Shown in pieces: positions 1 through 17,900 of a stretch of 64,000 nt of DNA (position 1 is its first letter; each line of letters begins with the position of its first letter). Under the pieces are notes generated by a model. That model saw only the letters and a program-made list of their open reading frames with translations, ran no database searches and was not told the DNA's origin. The position numbers were made by a program, and so were the translations under genes. The stretch comes from Tubiluchus corallicola. Taxonomy: Eukaryota; Priapulida; Priapulimorpha; Priapulimorphida; Tubiluchidae. The stretch covers positions 20,644-84,643 of the forward strand of contig JAQGDQ010000882.1 of NCBI GenBank assembly GCA_030141605.1. Reading direction: 5' to 3'.

Positions 1-168
1 GCAGTGAGCTGATTGTTATTTTTCCGCCACACACTGGCATAGAGGGCGGAAGTGAGCGTGTGGCACTGAATTGAATTAAATCGTGGCGTTCAACATGTGG
101 TCAATCGCTGTTCACCTATAGGATAAGAGAATACTAAAAAATCATTGGAACTATGCGTGCACTTTCCT
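1..168. other. Window edge, no gene seen
   Basis: Unique-looking AT-rich sequence with no recognisable coding or repeat structure before the inverted-repeat element that starts at 169. Confidence 0.4.
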
Positions 169-613
169 CAGGGATGAGAATGACAAATTGCAAAAAACTC
201 TGAAACAGGTTGAGGGTTTTAGGGCCGGCAAGAAATTACAATTTTGTGACCATAGAGAGCCTCTAAATGAACTTACAATATCAATTACCTTGTTTCATGC
301 ATAATTTAAAATACCCAACTATCAAGGATACATGATACCTAATTTTCTCAAAAACACCTAAGTACTGGCCGCTCCTATGCAAAAGTATGTAAAAACTGTC
401 TGCAGTTGACTCAAATAATTCTGCACAATTGATTCTATATTTTTATACATAGAGATATACACGTGGTTACACTGATGTACGTGATGTAAACAAAGTGACG
501 GCCTGCCAACTAGCAAAAATTTTCTCAACGAATTTACGCGATTTACAAAAATGGCACTACTGGTCTTCCAAAAACTAGGAATTCCGCGTATCCGCGGAAA
601 ATTCTCATCCCTG
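169..613 (-). mobile_element. MITE with CAGGGATGAGAAT ends (family A)
   Basis: The 445-bp segment is bounded by a perfect 13-bp terminal inverted repeat, CAGGGATGAGAAT at 169 and its reverse complement ending at 613. The CAGGG start resembles hAT elements, but I see no 8-bp target duplication. A second copy in the other orientation lies at about 23746-24230. The ~230-bp interior, but not the ends, is also found in the elements at 25353-25795 and 62809-63252. The 89-codon minus frame at 358-627 is an accident of this repeat and looks non-coding. Confidence 0.7.
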
Positions 614-2990
614 CTAAAAATGATCAATATTGTCTTAGTGACTGCAAGTATATGCCAGTGTGTTTTGTCTTAGACGAATGGAGCTTTAACTTTCAAATTC
701 AAATTCAAAACGTGCATTGATTTCCACATTCATCATATAACTGAGGCAAGTAAATGTATTTAATTATCACAATGGAAATAGGATGGCGAAAGACCAAGAA
801 GGTCAACTAGTCAAGCCATCCTTCAATGGATGTGTGTGATTATTGGGATGACACTGTAGCTATTTCACTCATGAATAGTAGTGAAATGACATTATTACTA
901 TCTTACTTAGCAACTTGATCTGTTTAAAATTCTCTAATCAACTTTGAATAATTGAAGGATGAAAATGCGATCAAAGATATCTAAAAATACAGGCAAATGA
1001 TAAACAAAAAGCAATGGTAAGCAAAACCCCAATAAAGTGGTACAAATGAATATAAAAATGATCAAGACATTTCAATACAAGACGCTTCAAGACAATATAT
1101 AAGCAAGAACAGGCATAGCTCAGAGCGCTGTGTGTTAAAATCAGCAGTTAGTCATACTTGGTAAGCAGATACTGGTTTATCATCATCGCTATGCACTGTT
1201 CACTATTCAAATACAGTTTTCAATTATGTGAAGATATAAATGTAAATGACCAATCATAAAACGACTCAGAACAATGTGTCAGCTTTTTCATCATATGTTT
1301 CCTGAGCGGATTTTAGCGACACAAAATCCTGTCAGCCTGACTCTAAAAATTGTACTTAAATAATTCGTATAGTTAGCGCCACCACCTACTAGAATATTCA
1401 ACATAAATAATGCACCCAGAGAAGACTGGAGGGGTCATTTATGCTTAACCCCTAACCACGCTGTAAGCTGAGACGCTAAATATATTGCGGCGAAGATAAA
1501 ACAGCAGAATATTCAAAAAAATTGCGTTTTAATTGTTGTTGTAAGCACCATAAAGAAATCAGTCAGTTATGTATTACATTTGTTAATCCTGAAATAAATA
1601 ATTTTAAGGCTTACTAGAGCTAAACTTTTCGAAGAACATGAACAAAAAAATCGGCAAAAGCACATTGACAGACTTCGGAAATAATAAAAGTAAGCTCCGA
1701 TTTTAAAACATACAACTGCAGTCAAGCCAATGATTGCAGGACAATTCTGTTTTGCCTGCGCCTGGACCAAAGATAAAATTCCATATTCACCCTAATAGTC
1801 AGCTCGCACTGTTTTCAAACTTACTGATTATCATTTTTTGCTCGAGTTACTTTAGAGACCACACTCGAGTACCCAAATTATTACTACTAGCCACAGATTG
1901 AGATGAAGCGCTTGCACACAAACTCATCCAAATCTGTGCTACTAGCTCAAACGATTGCAGCTTTGTTATCCCTATATTTATTTTTTAACGATATTTTTTA
2001 TTGTCCTAATTATTTATAATTTAGTCTATAATTTTATATTGTGCAATATTGTACACCATGATTTGTTTCTTGTCCTAATTATTTAATGACTTGCTTTTTT
2101 ATAATCTATTTATAATAATATGTTTGGTAGACTACTGATTTCAATGAAACTCATGTAGAAGCCTTGACAAATCTGTATACTTCAATAAGCCTGTAAACAT
2201 ACAGATGTCATTGGTAAAATTTACTTCAATTCTGCCTCTACAGAAATATGGTATGCATATCACGCTTGTAACATAATTAGTTTTCTATGTTCTTGGTAGA
2301 TTAATTTTTGCATAAATTTGAGTTGTTTACTCACACATTATCTCCACAAAGAGGTCTTGGTCTTGTAACAAATTTTCAGTCAGTTTTGATATTGTGATGT
2401 AGCATTAAACTATTATCCGTATTCTTGTTACTTATAGCGGAATAGATGGCTACTAGTTTTACTCGAGATTTATAGGAACTAGCATAAGCATACGAGCTAT
2501 GTCCGTGTTTATAAATATAAGTTGGTGAATTTCACATGTTTAACTGTGCTAGAACAAAGGAAATAAGAAAAAATTTAACGATTTGCACTTTACCAAAAAA
2601 AATTTGACAATTGACAATTTTTTTGACAATTGAAATGACAATGTCCATGTGTAAATCTGCTCATATGATTTTAAACGTGTATCGATAATTGCTATCAAAA
2701 ATATTGTTATTGATTTACATATAATTATCAGCTGCACTTCGATTCATCCTCCCGTTGTTTCTAGAGGCTTTTTTGTAAAATCTGCTGTAATGATTCATTT
2801 ACTGTGTTAACAAAACTACTACTACAACAACGCCAGAGAGTAACTCAATGCTTCGCATTCCTTACTACATGAAGCAGACGTTTGAAACACACAAATGCAA
2901 CACACATATTTCCAAGGCAAGCCACATTCGATGGGTTCGAATTTATTTAAGCTATAATCAATAAAATACAATAATCAATCAGCCCATTGT
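614..2990. other. Intergenic DNA downstream of RPS23
   Basis: About 2.4 kb of AT-rich DNA. Frames are short and I recognise no protein. It presumably includes the RPS23 3' flank near 2990. There is no array or clear transposon end apart from dispersed-repeat fragments. Confidence 0.4.
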
Positions 2991-2996
2991 TGTTTT

Positions 2997-8867
<5,871 letters not shown>

Positions 8868-8957
8868 TTCTACAACGTGCTGGAAGCAAAAGGCCGTTCC
8901 CAAAATGCATTGCCGTCTCGTTGGTTCTCGAAACGAGAATACGAGATTTTGGTAAAA
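8868..8957. promoter_or_regulatory. Compact bidirectional promoter RPS23 / ATP6AP1
   Basis: Only 90 bp separate the two divergent start codons. On the minus strand a pyrimidine-rich run (CCTTTTGCTTCC) 15-30 bp before the RPS23 ATG looks like a TOP-type transcription start. In the middle is a perfect inverted repeat, TTCTCG-AAA-CGAGAA (about 8926-8940), with related TTCGAGAA / AACGAGAA sequence nearby. It resembles, but is not identical to, the palindromic TCTCGCGAGA element of animal housekeeping promoters. No TATA box is evident. Both 5'UTRs must be very short or overlap. Confidence 0.7.
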
Positions 8958-11900
8958 ATGGCGAGCGTGATTTTGGTAAAAGTGGTCTGTCTTGCCGTAT
9001 TTTCCGTCGGCTTTTCGTCATCTACAGAAATCACACCTGTAGCTATATGGGGATCAAACAGGTAAACGTTTTCTAAGTATTTGTTATAGTGAAGATGCCT
9101 CTCAGAAGTTTGTAAATGAAAATGCGTCACAACGTTTTCCTTCAAGTTCAGAAATGACTAATGTCAGTAATGGTAATGAGGTGTTCTGCTTCATAACCAA
9201 TAAATTGGGACACATTTTTGTTTTTACCGCACATCGCTAATTTGGCGTGTTGCTTTGCTTACTTTAAAATTACCGTTTCCCTACTGTCCCGGTTTTTTCC
9301 TTTAAATTTAAAATTACGGTACCTATTGATATAACAAAATAATAACGAATAAATAATTATTAACTTCGTTTTACCATAATTACAATCAAGTAAAATTAAA
9401 CTAACAATTCTTTACTATACAATACATAAAGCAATTTTACAACTTTAATCAGACAAAGAATAATGAAGTATTCAATGGGTGATCATTTTTAGTCATAATT
9501 AATATTATGTGGCAAGTTGTTCAGCTCACAAGCCAAAGCTTGTACGAGAGACTCTGACAATGAAACAGAGATCTGTTAGTACAAAAGGAGATGTGGATGA
9601 AGTTGCTAGTGACATTGACAAGAGTAGAGATATGACAATATGTAACACAGCAGTAAACCTGATTTTGTTAAGTAAAATTAAAATAAATACAACGTCAAAA
9701 GAAGGATGACAAAAAGTAAATAGTTATGCAATTAGTCACCTCATAATTAGAATACAAGTAGGAGATTTGTGTTCTTGTAGTAAGGTCACGAAAAATTGTA
9801 ATCAAAAATCATATTAACAATTCTTTCCTCATAACCAGGTCTATTTACAGGGTTCCCGCGGTCAGGGAAAATTCTTGAAAATGCTGGCTATCCTGGATAG
9901 TCAGGGAAAATATAATTTGGTAAAAAGTTAGGGAAAATGATGAAAATGGGGTGGAAGGTCGGGGAATTTTTCAGCGATTCTTGTCCAAATATAATTTTGA
10001 TATTACAGGCTCCCAGTTGCAATTTCTGTTCAATAATAACGATTGGTGGACACATTATGTAGCAATATACGTATGAATGTCCATACACAAAAATGTTTGA
10101 AAATGTCATGGAAATTTATTCTAAAGGGGAACCATGTATTTAGCAAAGTACAGTTGTCTTTAGAACCATATCTGATGTTGAATAAAATGAGAAAGCCGGT
10201 TTTTTGCACAAGCAACGACAGTCTTTCTATATCATTTTTCAACATGTATTTTTGGTACAGGGTGTTCCAAAAGGACCACACACACACACATATATATATA
10301 TATGTATATACTTAACACTCGACTGTAGTTCTTTGTGATTTTGTCAGCCTGCTTCAGCTGATTTCTACTACTATTTCTTTAGGAACACCCTGTATAAAGG
10401 TTATTTTGGAGGTGACACACAGACGCGCACGCATGCACGCACACACATACACACACACACACACACACACATATATACTTAACACTCGACTGTAGTTCTT
10501 TGTGATTTTGTCAGCCTGCTTCAGCTGATTTCTACTACTATTTCTTTAGGAACACCCTTTATGAAGGTTATTTTGGAGGTGAGTGTGTTAGATTATATCA
10601 CTTGTCATTGAGATCCTTGCAAAACCAGAGAGCGGACAAAAATACTTTGCTTTTTTATTTTTAATGATTTATTCTTTTCTGGTTTTGCAGGGATCTCGAT
10701 TGACGAAGTGTACCCGTGCGCCAGTGTGTTAACACACTTCGCTCACTTTCTGTATTTTGACGACGCTCCGTATCTCTAAAAGTTGTGATACGTCATCATT
10801 TACTCTGATACTTCTTCATTAGGATCTCTAAGTTGTGGAAGTCTCGTGTCTGTGAAGTCTAGGACGTTTAGCTATCACCTTTTCAACTTGTTGCTACATT
10901 GAATGTGAGTTTATGCTCCGTATCTCTAAAAGTTGTGATACGTCATCTTTTACTCTGATACTTCTTCATTAGGATCTCCAAGTTGTGGAAGTCTCGTGTC
11001 TGTGAAGTCTAGGACATTTAGCTATCACCTTTTCAACTTGTTGCTACATTGAATGTAAACTCTCAAAAGTTAGTTACCGCTGTTTCAGTTTGGTGACTCA
11101 GTGCCTGACAATTTAAATCACGTCCCTCACGCGAGGTTCAGATCTTCTTGCGTAAGCAAGCATAGAGTTCATATTAGGTTTCTCCTCAAGCTATAGACGT
11201 GTTGAATGTGTACTAACCATCTTCCCGAACATCGTTTCAGTTTGGTGAGTTAGAGCCTGTCAATTTAAATCACGTCTGTCACGCGAGGTTCCGATCTTCC
11301 TGCGTAAGCAAGCACAGAGCTGATATTAGTTTTCTCGTCAAGCTATAGACGTGTTGAACCTGTACTAACCAAACATTGTTTCATCGCTACGAATGATGGA
11401 TGTAACGGCTTTGTTCAAGGCTTGCGTAAAGACTGTAAAAATGCGCAACAAAGCGCTTGGCATTGGCAATGATGTCGATAAAAGCATTCTGAATAGAAGC
11501 AGGAAATGTGAATTTTCTCAAACTGCCAAGGAAGTGGTAAAGGACGTCGGAGAACTTCGCGCATTTTTGCTCAAACACAGAAAGGATTATGTCAATGTGG
11601 GGCACTTGACGTCGGAAACCGGTCACATGACTGACGTTCAGAGAGACCAGATTGATTCCGCTGCTACCGAGTTTGTACGTAAATGTACGGCAAGGATTAT
11701 GCAGTTAAAGAATCAAGTAGCGATGAAGGGCCTGTCCAAACAAGCGGTGGAGCATCGCCAGCGCGTTCTTGATCTCATCCAGGCGTACTTAAAACTGGTT
11801 TGTAAGATTTTTAGTGAACAGCGTGCAGTCAGGATAAGACGGAGCGAGGACCTCCGGCGTATTATGCGATTTGAACCGGGAAAGTCTCCAAGTCTGAAAG

Positions 11901-14900
11901 CTCAGGCGTCTTCGTCGGCCGGGAATTCGAAAGAAGGAACCCCTCCAGAGAGTTTGTCTAAAGTTTCAGACAGGCGTAAGGAAGATTTGGAGAAAACAGA
12001 ACGGCCCTCGAAGGTGGCAAAAATGGCTTCAGGTATGGATGACGAAGAATCCGGGTTGTCTCCGGAAGAAATTGCTCAGTTTGAGCAGGAAAACACTTAC
12101 CTGTATCGGGACATGAACAACATAGTGGAAGAGGTTCGGCAGATTGAAAGCTCGGTGGTGGAGATCACGCGGCTACAGGAAGTCTTCACGGAGAAAGTTC
12201 TGGAGCAGGAGAAGGACATTGACAGAATTTACGATGCCGTCGTAGGTACGACGGAGAACGTAAAGGAGGGGAACGAACAGATTAGAGAGGCGATGAAAAA
12301 CAATGCGGGATTTAGAGTTTGGATATTGTTCTTCCTGGTCGTGATGTCACTGTCGCTTCTTTTCTTAGACTGGTACAATGCCTAAATAAAAGTGAACCTG
12401 TCTACTTGGACACAACGTCGAATTTGTAAATATTAGTGATAGATTGTTTGATAATCGGAGTCAGTGATTGGTTGAATTAGTGACAGATTGTTTGATAATC
12501 GGAGTCAGTGGTTGGTTGAACTAGAAAAAGGTGATTTGGAATGACACTAACTGATGCCTGTTTTCTATTAATTGAATTACTAGTATTTAGCAATGGGCGA
12601 TTAATAGATTAATCGAATTAATCACGATTACAACCATGTATAAATCAATTTATTCGATGATTGAACAGTAATTCGATTAATCGACATTAACCGAGAGTAA
12701 AATATACGTCAATCAATCAATCAGTTTATTTCACTCCATCAATACATATACAATACATCAACATACAATTCGGACCAGTGCAGCAAGCTCACTGACTCCG
12801 GCAGCTCCTGCAGCCAACCTGGTGCCAAACGTATCGCTCCGTTTTCCTTTGGACTACACCGGGGAGGAAGAGAGGGGATTCCTGTTGTCTGGGCAACTCA
12901 GGATCTCCATACACCTTGCCCAGGCGTGCACCCTGGAGACGTTCAAGGATCGCACTGCTCAGCCACAGTCGACGCTGCAGCTTCATCAATGTGATCAATA
13001 ACTGACTCTCTTGGTGCACACTCCATTGTCTTCCGAGACAGAAGGATGCCAACCAATAATGTGATTTAAAAAAAGAAACAGTGTAGGTAAAAAGCGTTGA
13101 TGAAGTCAAATCAACCAAACTGCTGTAAGTGTCACTGACAAAAAGGCAGTATGTTAGCACAAATAAATGGAATTTTTTCATTTTTTCTTAATTTTTCTCA
13201 TCTTCCACAATGCACACAATCATGAACCACAGTGTTGCAAACTGTGGGCTTCAAATTCAATGACACGCGATGCTTGTAGTGACATAGTCATTGAGTAGTT
13301 AACAAAAGATCATGTATTATGCGCCTATAAAATAGTTTCCGAGTACAGAAATGGCAGGCAACGGTGAAGCTGTGAAGACATTATAGGTTATATTTCACTG
13401 CTGTCATAGAAAAATATGGCTAAAACATGGAGAATTAATGTCAATTGGAAATTTCATTTATGACTGTATGCATAGATTTGTGAATTAAATAGTATAACTT
13501 TGTTAGCGGACGTATAACCGCATGACTATGATTATCGTATAGGTAAAATATTTGTTTATGAAATGTCGTACAAATGCTTAGTAAATAGTTGTTTTCTCTT
13601 CATAGAGTTTACAACTAAATTTGTATATTTGTATATATATATCTTGTGCAGCTATGTTGAGTCAAATTGTTAGTATGATCTATAAATCATTACCCGAGCT
13701 CTGCCCGCTGATAAAACCATCGGGTATGCGTCGAGTTTGTAATTCTCATGTTGAAAATTTGATTTTCAGAAATAAAATATCTATCTATCTAATTATTGAA
13801 TTACAAGAACAGGATTATAATCAAATTGCAAATTTCTTAATCACTCATCAATACTAGTATTACCATCACATATATTTGATACTAGTCATTTAAAAGTGAC
13901 AGTCTTAACTGGCAGGCGTGTCTTCATGAGTTACTTCATGAAACGTGCAACATTGCCATCTGGATCGGCTCTGTGGTGCTGATGATTCTGGAGGTTAGAC
14001 GTCTATCGAAAAAATTGAATTTGATGCCAAATACCTTTAAAGAGAAGGAGAGAGCCTGCTCTGATCGTGCACTGTTAACACTAATTTATGTCTAATTTAT
14101 TGCAGTCAGAAAGGTTGCATTACGCTTAAACCTTAGTGGGTATTGATTGACTTACTCTTACCTGTGATTTTGCATTAATTGTGCTGTGAAAATAATCCAG
14201 TCAAAAATAGTCATTAGAGAAACATAACGAACGATTTGTATAAATTGTGGCCACACCAATAATACACTTTATTAACAAAATTCAAATTTAACTGTTACAC
14301 TTTACATTTTAAATGAAGTTACAAATCATAAGAAAAATAATCACATAATTCACAGCACTTTAAATGAATAATCTCATATATAGACCTATATAAAAAACAA
14401 GAAAAAGGGGACCACCTTTTGTGGTACCTGCTGATAGGTGGTCACCGATCAGCGGTGACACTTCCTTTTTCTAGGCAAAGTTAACTATGCATGAATGAAG
14501 CATACGATCTAAATAATATTGTAAGGCCAGCAAAGAAGCCAGGCTTGGTTTAAAGCGGATTTTCCGACAACGTCGACTCGTGTAGCCTGTAGTTTGTTTC
14601 GACTGCCGATAATTATTCTGTTTAAATTCTGTGAATGTTGACCTTCGGGATTTACTGCATTCTTCTCTAAAATTGTAACCAATGAGTTTGGTTTCTGTAA
14701 CCAGTTATATTATTTATACTCAATATCTGTGATCTATGTAGTGTAACTTAATGAATTTTTAGTAAGAAATGATGCTGGGGAAGTAATTGGTGCAGTGCTG
14801 TCTTTACTTCCGCATTTTGTACATTTGATTTTGTACCTGTATTTGTATGTGGTGATTTGGCAGATCAGTTAATAAATCGATAAAATCTTTCATTATCATA

Positions 14901-17900
14901 TTATATCTCTTTGTTTGTGTACAATTCAGGTACTGACCGATGGCCTTCTTGCTCTGACAGAGTTGGGTGTTTTAATTTAATTTTGATTTGAGTTCATATC
15001 CAGGGCGCTTCCGGATGAGCCGAAGTCCTGCTGTAGTATTTCCGGAGTCCTGCTGCATTCATTTGTCCACATTTATAGAATTTTGTGCACCTAAATTCAA
15101 GCAAAAATAATTTTATAAACCGACAAGAAACCATGGTAACAGCTAAAATAACACAAAAATGATGCAATCAGAGAAATATTCAGTTTCATAATTTCAAGTT
15201 TTGGTTGCTAATCTCCTGCCCTGCTGCTTAATCGGATGCGGTCAGGTGAATAAACTGTCATCAGCTGACCACTCCTGAGATATTTAGATGTTTATTTATT
15301 AGTGTCAAAAATACATACAAGACATACATACAATTTCAATTTTGAAATATACAAAAAAAACAGGACATATATATATATATATGGTTACCGTATTGTCTGA
15401 GTTGAAAAAGAGGACTTTTTTAGGCCAAAATGACCAGTCTAGGTCATCCACTTCAACAAATTCGCAGTATTCTTTCACATGTTCGGTTTGAATATGCTGA
15501 GTATCGACAGCGGTGTGAGTCGTGTGACCCATAGTGATGTGCGCATCGCTTACTTTTGTTCAGTAAATATGTACACAAAGCTTTTACAAGGGTTGCATTT
15601 TGAGATGTTAGCAACATCTTGTATTGAAAATTAATGAGCTTTTCTTTGTCTCATATTATCGTACGCCTCCGCAGTTGGCAACATCCATACATACTTACGG
15701 ATTGAGGCAAAACCCTGACAAACTGCCGATGTTTTGAAAACCCGCCAGGACAGAGCCGTAAAAAGAGGATGTGTTCGGGGAAACCTGGACGTATGGTAAC
15801 CCTACATATATACAATTTCAATTATGAAATATAATGACACGATAATTATACAAACAAAACAATTACTAATAAAACAAATATTGTTAAATCTTCCTGTTAG
15901 CTATATTAGTTATTTGATGAAAAGTTTAATGATCAGTATTGAAAATAAATTGTCATTCATTTAGCCTCATTTTCAATGATATGATCATTACATAGTATAT
16001 TGTTCATCATGTGTTAAAAACGCTTTTTCAACATAATCAATAAATACCTTAATTACTTCTAAATCATTACTTCCCATGAAGAAAAAAAATTATCAACATC
16101 GTTCACAAGGAAAAATTCTGGAGTGATTACATTGATGTGATTATACGTATAATTTTTCTATAAGATCATTGAGTATGGGCAGGCTGCATAAGATTATGGA
16201 TATCCATAAAATAAGACCAAAAATCCATAAAATAAAATTTCAGAAATCCATAAAATTAGAAATGCATAAAATAAAAAAATATTTTTTTTGTGATTTTTTG
16301 TACAAAATAAGGCAATCAAAACTGAATACAGGCATTGGATCGGAAACTTCAGCCTAGAGGGCATTCTACATTCGTACCAAACGGATGAATTATTTAAACT
16401 GAAGTGATGAATTACAAGGCATTGTCTCGTAAAATTTGATTAAATTTGAAGTGATATGAAACCGATAAAATTAAAACTAAGTCCTGCATGTTTAAAAACA
16501 CGTTTCAAGCCTCCTGTTTTTACTTTTTAATTGATTTCCCCCTGGGCATCTCGTTCCAGATATAGTCTATTTCTTATTTTATTGATATCCATAAAATAAA
16601 ATTTTAAAAATCCATAAAATAAGTTATTTTATTTATTTTATACATATCCATAATCTTATGCACCCTGAGTATGGGTATTTTATAACAACGAGTAATTCGT
16701 CTAAGTTTACTCACATTATCACGATACGGGTGCACTTTGGCAATATGCATTTCATGATACAAGATATCACGATGCATTGATGCGCTGATGTATCGATACA
16801 ATTCCACGACTAATATTGCCACATTCTAGTCACATATGATTCTCATTGTTTTAGCAAAGCGGCACCAAAATTGTGCACTGATTAGCCAATTCATGCGCGT
16901 AAAATCAATAATGCTCAAAAGTTCAGATCATTTTTTAAAACTTATTTTTATAAATAAGCCTTTTTAATTAATTAGAAATTTATATGGACTTACGGATTTA
17001 ATTATGGCTGATTTCTAGTGATTTTTATATACATAAATGATGATTGTAGTTTTATCCATAATAGCTTATTGTGTATGTACTGTTTATGTGTAAATATGTT
17101 ATGTATGTAAAATGTATGTACTGTTTATGTGTAAATATGTTATGTATGTAAAATGTATGTACTGTTTATGTGTAAACATGTTATGTATGTAAAATGTATG
17201 TACTGTTTATGTGTAAATATGTTATGTATGTAAAATGTATGTACTGTTTATGTGTAAATATGTTATGTATGTAAAATGTATGTACTGTTTATGTGTAAAC
17301 ATGTTATGTATGTAAAATGTATGTACTGTTTATGTGTAAACATGTTATGTATGTAAAATGTATGTACTGTTTATGTGTAAATATGTTATGTATGTAAAAT
17401 GTATGTACTGTTTATGTGTAAATATGTTATGTATGTAAAATGTATGTACTGTTTATGTGTAAATATGTTATGTATGTAAAATGTATGTACTGTTTATGTG
17501 TAAATATGTTATGTATGTAAAATGTATGTACTGTTTATGTGTAAACATGTTATGTATGTAAAATGTATGTACTGTTTATGTGTAAATATGTTATGTATGT
17601 AAAATGTATGTACTGTTTATGTGTAAATATGTTATGTATGTAAAATGCATTTGTCCATTTTAATGTTAATCCATTTTAAATATTTACCAAATTATTATTA
17701 TTGTTGCCGTTGTTGTTGCTGTTGTTGTGGTTGCTGCTGCTGTTGTTGTTGTTGTTGTTGTTGTTGTTGCCATTGTTGTTGCTGTTGTTGTTGTGGTTGC
17801 TGTTGCTGCTGCTGTTGTTGTTGCTCCTGTTGTTGCCGTTGTTGTTGCTGTTGTTGTTGTGGTTGCTGTTGCTGCTGCTGTTGTTGTTGTTGCTCCTGTT

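Noticed and set aside
358-627. 89-codon minus-strand frame
   Set aside because: Falls inside a MITE; the related copies do not keep the frame.
11387-11626. Minus-strand frame over the STX18 start
   Set aside because: Shadow of the syntaxin coding sequence.
12789-13181. 130-codon minus-strand frame
   Set aside because: No recognisable domain, no homologue known to me, next to a retroposon-like tail; kept only as a note.
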